Assembly (NCBI RefSeq): GCF_024730665.1
Contig: NZ_CP084737.1
Location: 933,158 to 997,157, forward strand
Length of the DNA stretch: 64,000 bases
Origin: Coxiella-like endosymbiont
GTDB taxonomy: Bacteria > Pseudomonadota > Gammaproteobacteria > Coxiellales > Coxiellaceae
Direction of reading: 5' to 3'
Part shown: in pieces, positions 45,833 through 54,872 of the stretch
Layout of the letters: each line of letters starts with the position of its first letter
How positions within the stretch are numbered: the first letter of the stretch is position 1
Position numbers and translations under genes: made by a program
The notes under the pieces: generated by a model
The model's database searches: none
Seen by the model: only the letters and a program-made list of their open reading frames with translations
What the model was told of the DNA's origin: nothing

Positions 45833-46536
45833 ATGAAACTCAAATTATCAAAGATAATCGTACATTGGAGTGTACTTTTAGCCATACCTGAAAATATACC
45901 GGCTTCTATTTGAAAGGTGAAAGAGTTGAGTGTGAAATGGGTGGAATTTAACGTACAGTTAACGCGCAACGAGAAGGTAGTCATTTTTCATGACCCGTGA
46001 TTAGGTCTTCACTACTAATGGCATGATTTTGTATCGAAAATGGTATACATTGGGCTAGGCAGTTGGTTTAGTATAACATTTACTGATGAACACATACCTG
46101 TTAGCTGAATGTTTTCAAGAGATCGAAAAATCAAAAGTGGGCGTCAATATTGCATTAAAAACTACTAATCCAGATACACAAAATTATCCGAGGTAGTTGT
46201 TCAAGTATTAAAAGGGCATTGGTCGTTTCACGTGCCATTATCCCTAATTTCATTTTTTATGCCTGCTTGCATACCATGCGTAGAAAAGGAAGAAATTTAT
46301 TGAGCGCAATTTTTAATATGTGGTTGAGTAATTATTGGGGATCTCTTTTGAAAATACATCACTGTATTTCCATTCGTCTACCCTATAAACAATTAGTGTT
46401 ACAAAGAATCAAGGTGATTCAAGAGACGCTCCCTATTATTTATTGGTTTATACAGAATAATATACAGTTAGCTAGTCGTTTATTTTTTCTTATAGGATTG
46501 ATTTTTAGCGATAATCTGCAATCATTATTAAAATGA
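45833..46536 (+). pseudogene. Decayed glycerophosphodiester phosphodiesterase
   Basis: Segments in shifting frames match the GDPD family from end to end. From ATG 45833, KIIVHWSVLLAIPENIPASI resembles the HRG...PEN start (His kept, Arg changed to Trp); WVEFNVQLTRNEKVVIFHDP matches the metal and catalytic region; VGVNIALKTTNPD matches the NIEIK segment; the end LFFLIGLIFSDNLQSLLK matches the C-terminal GxDxIFSD. Stops and substitutions are spread throughout, so this is a true pseudogene. The last 105 codons remain open but lack the active site. It overlaps the ribD start by 4 bases. Confidence 0.75.
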
Positions 46537-47603
46537 TAAATGATTTTCTGATTTCTTATTTAAGAAAAGCCTTGTCGTTAGCAAAAATACGGCGCGGATT
46601 TTGTGCTCCTAACCCTGCCGTAGGCGTGGTGTTGGTGAAAGAAGATAAAATTATCGCAACGGGTTTTCATAAACGAAGTGGTCTTCCTCATGCGGAAGTA
46701 GAAGCCATCCGATCTGCTGGAGAAGATGCAAAGGATTGCGATTTGTATGTGACTTTAGAACCTTGTTGTCATTATGGAAAGACGCCTCCCTGTACCGATT
46801 TGATTATTCAATCCGGTATTAAATCAGTTTATTATGGATTACGAGATCCAAATTCTGTTGTGTCAGGTAATGGAGCTCAACAATTAGAAAAAGCAGGAAT
46901 TCGTTGTTTCTTTATTGAATTACCTGAAATTAACGCATTTTATGAAAGTTATCGTCATTGGACGAAACACAAACGTCCTTGGACAACAGCAAAATTAGCG
47001 TTAAGTCTGGATGGGAAAATCGCAGGGTCCAAAGGTGAACCCGTTGTGTTAACAGGGGAAGAGCTAAAAAAGTATACTTTTGAATATCGTAAGAAAAGCG
47101 ATGCGCTGTTAACTACAATTAATACCATCTTGAAAGATGATCCAAAATTAAATGTGCGTTTGTATGGTAAGGAAATAAAAAAAACGATTTATATCCTAGA
47201 TTCCAATCTCCGTTTACCATTTACCGCGATGATTCATGAATCAGCAGAAAAAATCATTATATTTCATGAGAAACAAGCAGATGAAAAACGAAAACAAGCA
47301 CTGATCGATAGAAACATTCGATGTATCGAAATAACTGGAAGAAGGGGCGTTTTAGATTTGAGTAAGATACTCGATGTTATTGGTAACGATGGCATCCACG
47401 ATTTATGGATTGAAGCTGGTGGCTATTGTTTTGAATCCTTCCTAAGCAAAAACTTACTCAATCGCGCCTTGATTTATATTTCTCCAAAAATCCTCGGAGT
47501 CTGTGCTACTTCAGCTTTTAAAACACCTTTTTCTTTTTTGGAACATGCTATCCAATGGCATCAATATGGGAAGGATACTGTCTGTGAGGTTCAATTTTTA
47601 TGA
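46533..47603 (+). CDS. ribD: Riboflavin biosynthesis deaminase/reductase
   Basis: RibD deaminates and then reduces the pyrimidine intermediate in steps 2-3 of riboflavin synthesis. The 356-residue protein is intact. The N-terminal zinc deaminase has PHAEVEAIRSAG and LEPCCHYGKTPPCTD; the reductase domain from about residue 145 has TTAKLALSLDGKIAG and IEAGGYCFESFL. ATG 46533 falls in the tail of the dead phosphodiesterase. It is separated from ribE by about 700 bases that include an FMN riboswitch. Confidence 0.95.
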   Translation: MINDFLISYLRKALSLAKIRRGFCAPNPAVGVVLVKEDKIIATGFHKRSGLPHAEVEAIRSAGEDAKDCDLYVTLEPCCHYGKTPPCTDLIIQSGIKSVYYGLRDPNSVVSGNGAQQLEKAGIRCFFIELPEINAFYESYRHWTKHKRPWTTAKLALSLDGKIAGSKGEPVVLTGEELKKYTFEYRKKSDALLTTINTILKDDPKLNVRLYGKEIKKTIYILDSNLRLPFTAMIHESAEKIIIFHEKQADEKRKQALIDRNIRCIEITGRRGVLDLSKILDVIGNDGIHDLWIEAGGYCFESFLSKNLLNRALIYISPKILGVCATSAFKTPFSFLEHAIQWHQYGKDTVCEVQFL

Positions 47604-47959
47604 CATTTCCGTTTCCTTTTTCTTTTTCCTGATTCGTACAGGCACGCAATATTTGATTCACGAGGTATGATAATATGCTCATTGATGTTTAAACTACTTT
47701 ACTGAATTAAATGATTCGAGTAATCCATAGCTTCTTTCCTTCTCCTAAGGAAACCCGTCTTTATTCGCCATAGTCTAGAGGTGATATCTCTTGGAAACTA
47801 GCATATTAAGTCTCCAGAAGATACTCAAGCTGCAATAAAACTACCTCTTCATGTTTTGAAATTGTTTGATTTTTTGCCTTCATCTCATTTAGGATTCTAT
47901 CCTAAATCACACACAAATGTATTTCCTTCAATCTGTTGACTTAAATGGTTTATCTTTGC
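47604..47959. other. Spacer between ribD and the riboswitch
   Basis: About 356 bases with no recognisable gene. It should contain the promoter for the riboswitch-led transcript; a TACAGT-like element near 47961 is the only candidate and is weak. Confidence 0.4.
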
Positions 47960-48125
47960 TACAGTAGGATAAATACTTTCAGGACTGGATGGAAGGGTTT
48001 TCTGTTGACTGTGGGTTTCTTTGAAATATAGCGCAAGCTTTCTCGATTTGAGAAAACAGGCCTGGTGCGTTGATAGTAAATTCTAGAGTGACGGTTAAAG
48101 TCCGGATGAAAGAAGGTTGAACGTC
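47960..48125 (+). promoter_or_regulatory. FMN riboswitch (RFN element), partly degenerate
   Basis: Conserved RFN blocks occur in order: AGGATA then CTTTCAGGACTGGATGGAAG (first helices), GCGCAAGC in the middle, and GTGACGGTTAAAGTCCGGAT followed by GAAAGAAGG at the 3' side (48088-48115), which is nearly the consensus. FMN binding normally shuts off riboflavin synthesis genes. The first half departs from consensus, so binding may be weakened. A GC-rich block followed by seven T (48187-48193) downstream could be its terminator. It precedes ribE, ribBA and ribH. Confidence 0.82.
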
Positions 48126-48220
48126 TTTGTTATTTCCGTTCTTTGAAGGGAAGCTAATTTGGGTTGGAGAAGCTCTCAGCCGGCGCGTTTTTTTATATCC
48201 GAGAAAACGAGGAGCATGGA

Positions 48221-48279
48221 TATCTGGACGGACACCCCCATATTGATACAGCTAAAATATAGGAGTGTCCGTCCAGATA
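48221..48279. repeat. Inverted repeat just upstream of ribE
   Basis: 24-base arms (48221-48244 and 48256-48279) with two mismatches and an 11-base loop; the outer 15 bases pair perfectly (TATCTGGACGGACAC). It ends 32 bases before the ribE GTG, so it lies in the leader of the rib mRNA. It could be part of the riboswitch expression platform or an inserted palindrome. Like the repeat before tsf it begins TATCT and ends AGATA. Confidence 0.85.
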
Positions 48280-48311
48280 ATCGTGAAGGCTTAGCACTTT
48301 GAGGATATATT

Positions 48312-48920
48312 GTGTTTACTGGTATTATTGATCATTGTGGTGTTATACACTCAATCGAAAAATTGGCCGATCTCACGGTGTTGTGGGTTAGTAGTCATTT
48401 TCGCAACTTACAACGGGGTGAAAGTATTGCAGTGGATGGAGTTTGTGTGACGGTAGTACAGATAAAATCTGGTAGTTTTTCTTGTGATTTATCTAGAGAA
48501 ACATTGGGTTGTACAAAAGCGAGAAATTACCAAATAGGAGAACGGGTGAATCTAGAACGCGCATTACGCCTAACAGACCGGCTAGGAGGGCATTTTGTTT
48601 CAGGGCATGTCGACCAGACCGCTATGCTGGGTACACAAAAAAAACAAGCTGGATTTATTCAACTGAATTTTGAAGGTATTTCGGATAAATCGCGAATTTA
48701 TTTAATTCAAAAGGGTAGTATAGCGGTCAATGGCGTAGGTTTAACCATTAATGAAGTGATGAAAGGTGATTTTTCCGTCATGTTAATTCCCCATACGCTG
48801 GAACAAACAAATCTATGTGATTTAAAACTCGGTCAACAGGCGAATATTGAATTTGATATGGTGGCAAAAATAATTATTAAAACTACTCAGGAGAGAATAC
48901 AGCATGCGCAAATCATTTGA
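48312..48920 (+). CDS. ribE: Riboflavin synthase alpha chain
   Basis: The enzyme dismutates two lumazines to riboflavin. The start is GTG 48312, giving the near-invariant MFTGII. The two homologous halves are visible: SIAVDGVCVTV and SIAVNGVGLTINEV, and GGHFVSGHVDQ is the conserved His segment of the first barrel. It is intact at 202 residues and overlaps ribBA by 17 bases. Confidence 0.96.
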   Translation: MFTGIIDHCGVIHSIEKLADLTVLWVSSHFRNLQRGESIAVDGVCVTVVQIKSGSFSCDLSRETLGCTKARNYQIGERVNLERALRLTDRLGGHFVSGHVDQTAMLGTQKKQAGFIQLNFEGISDKSRIYLIQKGSIAVNGVGLTINEVMKGDFSVMLIPHTLEQTNLCDLKLGQQANIEFDMVAKIIIKTTQERIQHAQII

Positions 48921-50136
48921 TACTATTGAAATTGCTCTTGAAGCGCTGCGACAAGGCAAAATGATTATTTTGGTTGATCATGAATCACGCGAAAATGAGG
49001 GCGATTTGATTGTCTCAGCTGAACATGTGACATCAGAACATATCAATTTTATGACGCTTTATGGGCGAGGATTAATTTGTTTGCCAATGTTAGCGTGTGA
49101 CTTCGAACGATTGGATATTCCGATGATGGTGGTACGAAATCGCTCGCGATACCAAACTCCATTCGGTGTATCCATCGAGGCCGCCTATGATGTCACGACG
49201 GGAATTTCAGCGCAAGATCGAGCACGAACTATCCAAATTGCTATTGATGGAAACAGTAAGCCGGGTGATATAGTGATGCCAGGCCATATATTCCCATTAA
49301 AAGCGAAAGATGGTGGCGTGTTAATGCGACAAGGGCATACAGAAGGTGGTGTCGATTTGTGCCGCTTGGCAGGATTAAAATCGGCAGCCGTGTTATGTGA
49401 AATTTTAAAAGAAGATGGCAGTATGGCACGATTACCTGATTTATATGACTTTTCAGAAAAACACAATATGCCACTGGTTAGTATTCACGATTTAATTACT
49501 TATCGGATTAACAATGAAATACTAATTGACGAAATTTCTGCTTCAACATTACCAGTTAAAAATCGTGGAAAATTTAGAATTAAAGCCTTCCGCAGTCGTA
49601 TTGACCATTTAGAACATATTGCATTGATTAACGAAAAAATTGAAGCGGATAAAGCTTGTTTAGTGCGCATGCACTCAGAATGTTTAACGGGTGATGTGTT
49701 TGGTTCGGCACGCTGTGATTGCGGGTGGCAATTGCACGCCGCTATTGACGAAATTTCCACACAAGGTGGTGTTTTGCTTTATTTACGTCAGGAAGGCCGA
49801 GGTATTGGTTTGGCTAATAAAATAAAAGCCTATGCCCTGCAAGAAGAAGGATGGGATACGGTGGAAGCTAATTATCAGTTGGGCTTTGGGGCTGATATGC
49901 GGGATTATGGATTGGCAGCCCAAATGTTGCGTGCGTTAGGCATACAAAAAATTCGCCTGTTAACAAATAATCTCGACAAACTAAAAAGTTTGCGACGGTA
50001 TGGCATTGAGGTGGTCGAACGAGTGGCATTGGAAACTGCGCCGACGTGCGATAACATTCGTTATTTGCAGACAAAGCGTGAAAAGCTTGGACATCTGTTA
50101 AATTTGGCAGAGATGATAAATGACACAGCCAATTAA
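48904..50136 (+). CDS. ribBA: 3,4-dihydroxy-2-butanone 4-phosphate synthase / GTP cyclohydrolase II
   Basis: This fusion supplies both precursors of riboflavin. The N-terminal DHBP synthase (about residues 1-200) has [18 protein letters not shown] and [16 protein letters not shown]. The C-terminal GTP cyclohydrolase II has the zinc cysteines in [33 protein letters not shown], and [12 protein letters not shown]. All catalytic parts are intact at 410 residues. It overlaps ribE and ribH by 17 bases each. Confidence 0.96.
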   Translation: MRKSFDTIEIALEALRQGKMIILVDHESRENEGDLIVSAEHVTSEHINFMTLYGRGLICLPMLACDFERLDIPMMVVRNRSRYQTPFGVSIEAAYDVTTGISAQDRARTIQIAIDGNSKPGDIVMPGHIFPLKAKDGGVLMRQGHTEGGVDLCRLAGLKSAAVLCEILKEDGSMARLPDLYDFSEKHNMPLVSIHDLITYRINNEILIDEISASTLPVKNRGKFRIKAFRSRIDHLEHIALINEKIEADKACLVRMHSECLTGDVFGSARCDCGWQLHAAIDEISTQGGVLLYLRQEGRGIGLANKIKAYALQEEGWDTVEANYQLGFGADMRDYGLAAQMLRALGIQKIRLLTNNLDKLKSLRRYGIEVVERVALETAPTCDNIRYLQTKREKLGHLLNLAEMINDTAN

Positions 50137-50569
50137 AATCGCCATTGTAGTAGGTCGTTTTAACGAACAGGTAACGAAAAAATTATTGGATGGCGCTATT
50201 GCGCGTTTGACCGAGTTCGGTATTCCTGATCAAACAGTTAAAACGTTCTGGGTACCAGGCGCTGTGGAAATCCCATTAATAGCAAAGCGGCTGGCAAAAA
50301 CGGAAAATTATAAGGCCATTATTTGTTTGGGAGCTGTCATTCAGGGTGAGACTAGTCACTATGATTACGTTTGCGAACAAGTTAGTTTGGGATGTCAACA
50401 AGTTGCCTTGGAATACGAAATTCCTATTATTTTTGGTGTATTGACCACTAAAAACGAAGGGCAGGCTTTCGCTCGAGCAGGTGGTGACCATGGAAATAAA
50501 GGAGCTCAAACGGTTGATGTAGCGATGGAAATGATTCAACTGATCAAAACTATAGAGACTCAACATTAG
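50120..50569 (+). CDS. ribH: 6,7-dimethyl-8-ribityllumazine synthase
   Basis: RibH condenses the two riboflavin precursors to lumazine, forming an oligomeric shell. The 149-residue protein is intact: [17 protein letters not shown] near the N-terminus, [26 protein letters not shown] and a conserved PIIFGVLTT. The start lies within ribBA. nusB, a frequent follower of ribH, is absent; a PerM-type gene follows with a one-base overlap. Confidence 0.96.
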   Translation: MTQPIKIAIVVGRFNEQVTKKLLDGAIARLTEFGIPDQTVKTFWVPGAVEIPLIAKRLAKTENYKAIICLGAVIQGETSHYDYVCEQVSLGCQQVALEYEIPIIFGVLTTKNEGQAFARAGGDHGNKGAQTVDVAMEMIQLIKTIETQH

Positions 50570-51665
50570 TGTGTAATAATAACCCTATTTTGCAAGATAT
50601 TTCTAACTGGTTTGCAAAACATTTTTCAGATCCTGAAGCATTAGCTTTATTTTTTACTTTACTTTTTGGATTTTTGCTCATTGAATTTTTTGGACAGTAT
50701 TTATTGCCTGTAGCAATTAGTGTGGTTGTTGCTTATTTATTCGCCTCCCCTGTCCGGTGGCTCAAACGGTGGTATTTACCGCATTGGTTGGCTGTCACAG
50801 TGGTTTATATATTTTTTTAGGCCTCTTTTTGCTCGCCTTATTTGGGTTTTTGCCATTGATGTGGAAACAGTTGGTTGGAATGATTCATGAGTTTCCGAGA
50901 GCGGTCAATAGAGGACAAGCTTGGATGACGGATCTTGCACGTCGTTATCCTAAATTTTTTCCTGCTAATCCATTAGATAATGTGGCTGCTTATTTGCAAG
51001 ATCAATCAGCCCGTATTGGTCGTTTTATTTTATCTTTTTCATTATCGTCAATTCCCGGTTTTATTGAAATTATTCTTTATTTTATTTTGGTGCCCTTATT
51101 AATCTTTTTCTTTTTAAAAGATGGTAGCACTATCAGCCATTGGTTGAGTCATTTTCTGCCAGAACGTCGTGGATTAATTCGAATCGTCTGGCATGAAATG
51201 AACCAGAAAATTGGTGCTTATGTGCGAGGACGGGTGATTGAAATTCTCATTGTGAGTGTAGTTGCTGTTATTGCTTTTGCAACGCTGGGATTGCAATATG
51301 CCTTTTTGTTAGGTGTTTTATTAGGTTTATCTGTTATTGTCCCTTACATCGGTGCAATTATTGTTACCATTCCCATTGCTATTGTGAGTTTAATGCAATG
51401 GGGCTTGTTATCTCCACATTTTGCTTATTTAATGATTGTCTATTCGGTTATTATCACTCTAGATGGCAATTTATTAGTGCCTTTATTGTTTTCAGGCGCA
51501 ATGGATTTACATCCAATTATGATTATTTTATCTGTGTTGGTATTTGGCGGTATTTGGGGATTTTGGGGCGTATTTTTTGCAATTCCGTTGGCTACTTTGA
51601 TAAAAACCGTCTTAAACGCCTGGCCAAAACCAGGATCCGGTGACCTTGAGAAAAAAGAAATGTAG
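50569..51665 (+). CDS. PerM/AI-2E-family membrane protein, one frame slip
   Basis: A polytopic inner-membrane protein with about eight hydrophobic segments, of the AI-2 exporter-like/PerM family, substrate unknown. The N-terminal hairpin (FFTLLFGFLLIEFFGQYLL) is followed by a soluble loop with RGQAWMTDLARRYPKF. The C-terminal half includes GLSVIVPYIGAIIVTIPIA and FGGIWGFWGVFFAIPLA, the family's best-conserved region. A seven-T run (50812-50818) breaks the frame; one added T gives 365 residues. GTG 50569 overlaps the ribH stop. Confidence 0.85.
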
Positions 51666-51683
51666 TTCGCTTCTGACTTTCTT

Positions 51684-52012
51684 CTAATGATTTTCGTCTT
51701 CATCGCCCATGTCGCCAACGAAATTGCTGGCAGATATCATTTTTTCTTGGGTGATTTTAATGGCTTTTTGACTGGCGTCGTTAAAAGCCGCTTTGATAAG
51801 GTCTTCTATGATTTCTTTGGGCTCTTGAAGTAGTTCATCAGACAAATTTATTCCGATCACATCGTGTCTCGCGGTGATTTTCACCTTCACTAGACCAGCA
51901 CCAGATTCACCTGTAATGCGAACTTTGGCCAGTTCATCTTGCGCTTTTTGCATGATTTCCTGAATTTTTTTGCATTCTTCATCAAATTACCAATATTAAA
52001 TTTATCAATCAT
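51684..52012 (-). CDS. ybaB: YbaB/EbfC nucleoid-associated protein, one frame slip
   Basis: YbaB is a small dimeric DNA-binding protein. The first 20 codons ([16 protein letters not shown]) end at a seven-T run (plus strand, 51965-51971); one added base continues into [17 protein letters not shown] and [11 protein letters not shown], giving 109 residues, the same as the E. coli protein. The C-terminal half is conserved ([13 protein letters not shown]). It follows recR by 15 bases, whereas most bacteria have ybaB before recR. Confidence 0.88.
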
Positions 52013-52027
52013 TATTGCCTCGATCTA

Positions 52028-52633
52028 TTAATGCGTTTCGATGGGGATTCGAGAACGGAAAGCATGACTCAATGTACCACCATCAAGATATTCTAATTCG
52101 CCGCCGATGGGCACACCATAAGCGATGCGTGAGCATCTTATTTTAAAGGGATCGATGTGATTTGCAATATAATGCGCTGTGGCTTTTCCTTCCATGGTGA
52201 CATTGGTGGCAATAATCAACTCCTTAATATTTGCGTTTTGTAAACGATGAAGTAAGATAGGAATACCTATTTCGTGTGGGCCAATCCCGTCTAATGGCGA
52301 CAGATGTCCCTGCAGCATAAAATATAGCCCTGAATAAACCTGTGTTTGTTCAATAGCTGCTAAATCAGCAGGGCTTTCAACTACACATAAGAGCATTTGA
52401 TCTCGTTTAGTATTGCGACAAATATCACACAACGATTGTTCAGTATAAATTTGGCATAATTTACATTGACCTACTTGATGTATGGCGGTTTCTAGTGCCT
52501 GTGATAAAGCCAATCCCTTAGCTTGTCCAGATTTTGAAAGCAGGTAAAAAGCCATACGCTGTGCTGATTTTCGTCCAACTCCTGGTAGGCTTTGCAAAGC
52601 ACTAATTAGCTCCTTAGTTAGTGGACTAAACAT
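52028..52633 (-). CDS. recR: Recombination mediator RecR
   Basis: RecR works with RecO/RecF to load RecA on gapped DNA. MFSPLTKELISALQSLPGVG (helix-hairpin-helix) begins the protein; I use this Met rather than the one three codons earlier. The zinc finger CKLCQIYTEQSLCDIC lies near residue 57, and the TOPRIM domain has CVVESPADLAAIEQT. It is intact at about 201 residues. Between it and dnaX are 290 bases with short remnants but no whole gene. Confidence 0.95.
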   Translation of the reverse strand: MFSPLTKELISALQSLPGVGRKSAQRMAFYLLSKSGQAKGLALSQALETAIHQVGQCKLCQIYTEQSLCDICRNTKRDQMLLCVVESPADLAAIEQTQVYSGLYFMLQGHLSPLDGIGPHEIGIPILLHRLQNANIKELIIATNVTMEGKATAHYIANHIDPFKIRCSRIAYGVPIGGELEYLDGGTLSHAFRSRIPIETH

Positions 52634-52932
52634 CTTCTCCACCTTTTTTCTATTTCTGCTGATGAAATATTACGAATACCATCAAAAACGTGCATACTAC
52701 TTTGCGATAATTTCACGGTTTTCGATTTGATTATTTTTCAAATTACTTTTCTTGAATTTTTCCATCAATTCTTCCATTCCTGGTATCGATGATGCTTTTT
52801 TTGATTTGTAGCGAAAAACGTACTAGTTGCCATCTATCGTAGTGTTTTGGTAGCGTTCTAATCATAGCACCCTCTGGATGATTTTATTAGTTTTCCTTCA
52901 TCTTGATGCTCCATTCTTCCTGCCATTTTTTA

Positions 52933-54501
52933 TTATTCTGCTTTGACCGCGGAATCCATAGATTTCGGTTTTGCTAGATGACTGAATGAGTGCCCCCTTT
53001 CATGTAGAACGATACTTTCTGTGAGGAGTTTGGCGTCAAAGGCTTGTATGATCCGCTGTACTTGTTCATCATTCATCAAGGTTTTTTCTGCTATTAGTCG
53101 ATGATCTTGCGTTTCTTGTTTAGAGATTGTAGCAGGTGTTTCATCTGGATAACCATCAATATCAATCATTACAGTTATGAGACGGTTAAAAAGCTTAGAA
53201 AGTGCTTCACTTATTCTTTCTACCTGTTTTTGTTGTAATAACGGTTTTTTTTTCGGATTTAGTGTCAAATGTAACTTCGTCTCGGTCATTTCTTTAAAGC
53301 TACATTGTTGAGCCAATGCTAAAGCAGCGCCTGTTAAATTTAGTTGAGTTAGTAACTGATGCCATGGTGTTTCTAATTTTTGAGCAGTTACTGGAAGTAA
53401 ATTAGCCGGTAAGGTATTGTCGGAATCTGGGTAAAAGGCAAGCATTCGCAGTAGAGTCATTTCAAACCCGGTTTGTACTGATGGAGCATAAGGTAAGTCT
53501 CGTTGCCCAATCAGCCCAATTTGATAAAAAAGCTGCACATCCTCGCGAGAAAGCTTTTTTATTAATTTCTGTAATCGGTCATTATTATTCTCTATAGGAG
53601 CATCCGGAACAACTTGAAGGACAGCTATTTGATGCAGTAAAGATAATAAATCAGCAAGTGCGTTAGAAAAGTCCACTCCTTGTCGAACGAGTTCATTGAC
53701 ACACTTGAGTAAGTGATTCCCAGATCTAAGAGTAAGTGCATCAAGAAGATCAAATAATAATGTCGGTTCAATCATTCGAAACATGATTTTCATATTTTCA
53801 GTTAAAACTTTCCCATTGCCATAAGCGATTCCTTGATCTAGTAAGCTTAATGCATCGCGCACACTACCGTTAGCGGCGTTAGCTAATAAATCAATCGCTG
53901 TGGTTTCAAATTCGATTTTTTCTTCCTGCAATAAATGTCGGCAATGAGCGGAGATCTGGGAAGGCAGCAATTGGGTCAAATGAAATTGCAAACAGCGAGA
54001 CAAAACAGTAACGGGTAATTTTTGATGATCAGTAGTTGCTAAAATAAATTTAACGTGAGTAGGCGGCTCCTCGAGTGTTTTTAAAAGCGCATTAAAACTG
54101 TGACCGGAAAGCATGTGGATTTCATCGATTAAATAAACTTTAAAGCGACCTTTCGTAGGAGCATATTGTATGTTTTCAAGTAATTCAAGAATATCTTCGA
54201 CCTTAGTGCGGGAAGCCGCATCCACTTCAAAAAGATCAGGAAATCGGCCCATATCAATTTCATGACAATTTTCGCACTCGTTACAAGGATTCGCACCGAT
54301 ACCTTTTTTGCAATTGAAGCATTTAGCCAAGATGCGACTTATCGTAGTTTTGCCAACACCCCGCGTGCCGGTAAAGAGATAAGCATGGTGAAGATATTGT
54401 CGGTTTAAAGCATTACGTAACGCTTGAACTACAGGCCATTGCCCGACCACATTCTCAAAATCTCGAGGTCGCCATTTTCGCGCTAAGACTTGATAAACCA
54501 C
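52933..54501 (-). CDS. dnaX: DNA polymerase III tau/gamma subunit
   Basis: DnaX is the ATPase of the clamp loader. The 522-residue frame is unbroken: VYQVLARKWRPRDFENVVGQ, Walker A GTRGVGKTT, four zinc cysteines (FNCKKGIGANPCNECENC), Walker B YLIDEIHML, and the SRC motif LSRCLQFHL. The C-terminal tau part is short compared with E. coli. A run of nine A at codons 417-419 is a candidate slippage site (separate entry). It is downstream of the 4.5S RNA gene. Confidence 0.95.
   Translation of the reverse strand: MVYQVLARKWRPRDFENVVGQWPVVQALRNALNRQYLHHAYLFTGTRGVGKTTISRILAKCFNCKKGIGANPCNECENCHEIDMGRFPDLFEVDAASRTKVEDILELLENIQYAPTKGRFKVYLIDEIHMLSGHSFNALLKTLEEPPTHVKFILATTDHQKLPVTVLSRCLQFHLTQLLPSQISAHCRHLLQEEKIEFETTAIDLLANAANGSVRDALSLLDQGIAYGNGKVLTENMKIMFRMIEPTLLFDLLDALTLRSGNHLLKCVNELVRQGVDFSNALADLLSLLHQIAVLQVVPDAPIENNNDRLQKLIKKLSREDVQLFYQIGLIGQRDLPYAPSVQTGFEMTLLRMLAFYPDSDNTLPANLLPVTAQKLETPWHQLLTQLNLTGAALALAQQCSFKEMTETKLHLTLNPKKKPLLQQKQVERISEALSKLFNRLITVMIDIDGYPDETPATISKQETQDHRLIAEKTLMNDEQVQRIIQAFDAKLLTESIVLHERGHSFSHLAKPKSMDSAVKAE
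53245..53253 (-). promoter_or_regulatory. Candidate slippage tract in dnaX (nine A)
   Basis: The coding strand reads CCG then nine A then CCG, the longest mononucleotide run I noticed inside an unbroken gene here. Losing or gaining one A leads to a stop within about 10-15 codons, giving proteins of about 426 or 431 residues, the size of the E. coli gamma form. In Thermus thermophilus dnaX a nine-A tract is known to produce gamma by transcriptional slippage. Function here is inferred. Confidence 0.45.
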
Positions 54502-54523
54502 GCTTAAAATTCCTATATTTAAA

Positions 54524-54636
54524 GGCAGCTACAAAAGCTATATCCAGGCACCCAAATTCACCGTCACCGTTGCTCCCTTCCAGGCCTAGCGGGATTCACA
54601 CGGGAAATTTGTCGCGAGGGAGCCTCTGTAGCCACC
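54524..54636 (-). ncRNA. ffs: Signal recognition particle 4.5S RNA
   Basis: On the minus strand the ends pair (GGTGGCTACA with TGTAGCTGCC, including G-U pairs), and the tip holds the SRP domain IV core, GCCTGGAAGGGAGCAACGG, with the GGAA tetraloop and conserved GGAGCA. The length of about 113 bases and the position just before dnaX match gammaproteobacterial ffs. It partners Ffh in targeting membrane proteins. Confidence 0.85.
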
Positions 54637-54647
54637 AAGGCTCTGAT

Positions 54648-54733
54648 GGAGAGAGAGGGATTCGAACCCTCGATGCGTGTTAACGCACACACGATTTCCA
54701 GTCATGCCTCTTCAACCACTCGAGCATCTCTCC
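54648..54733 (-). tRNA. tRNA-Ser (GGA anticodon)
   Basis: An 86-base cloverleaf with seven-base acceptor arms GGAGAGA and TCTCTCC, anticodon loop CTGGAAA, a long class II variable arm (GTGTGCGTTAACACGC) and T loop TTCGAAT. CCA is not encoded. It lies 11 bases before the 4.5S RNA and may share its transcript. Confidence 0.95.
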
Positions 54734-54872
54734 TCCTAAACATATACAGGTCCCAAGGTTAAACTAGATTTTCGTTAGATGCAATAACGCCTGCTTATCA
54801 CTTTATCTTTTATTAGAATGATGGTTTTTTTGGGTTCCTTAAGTTTAAAGAGTGCTTCATGACGCAGTATTA

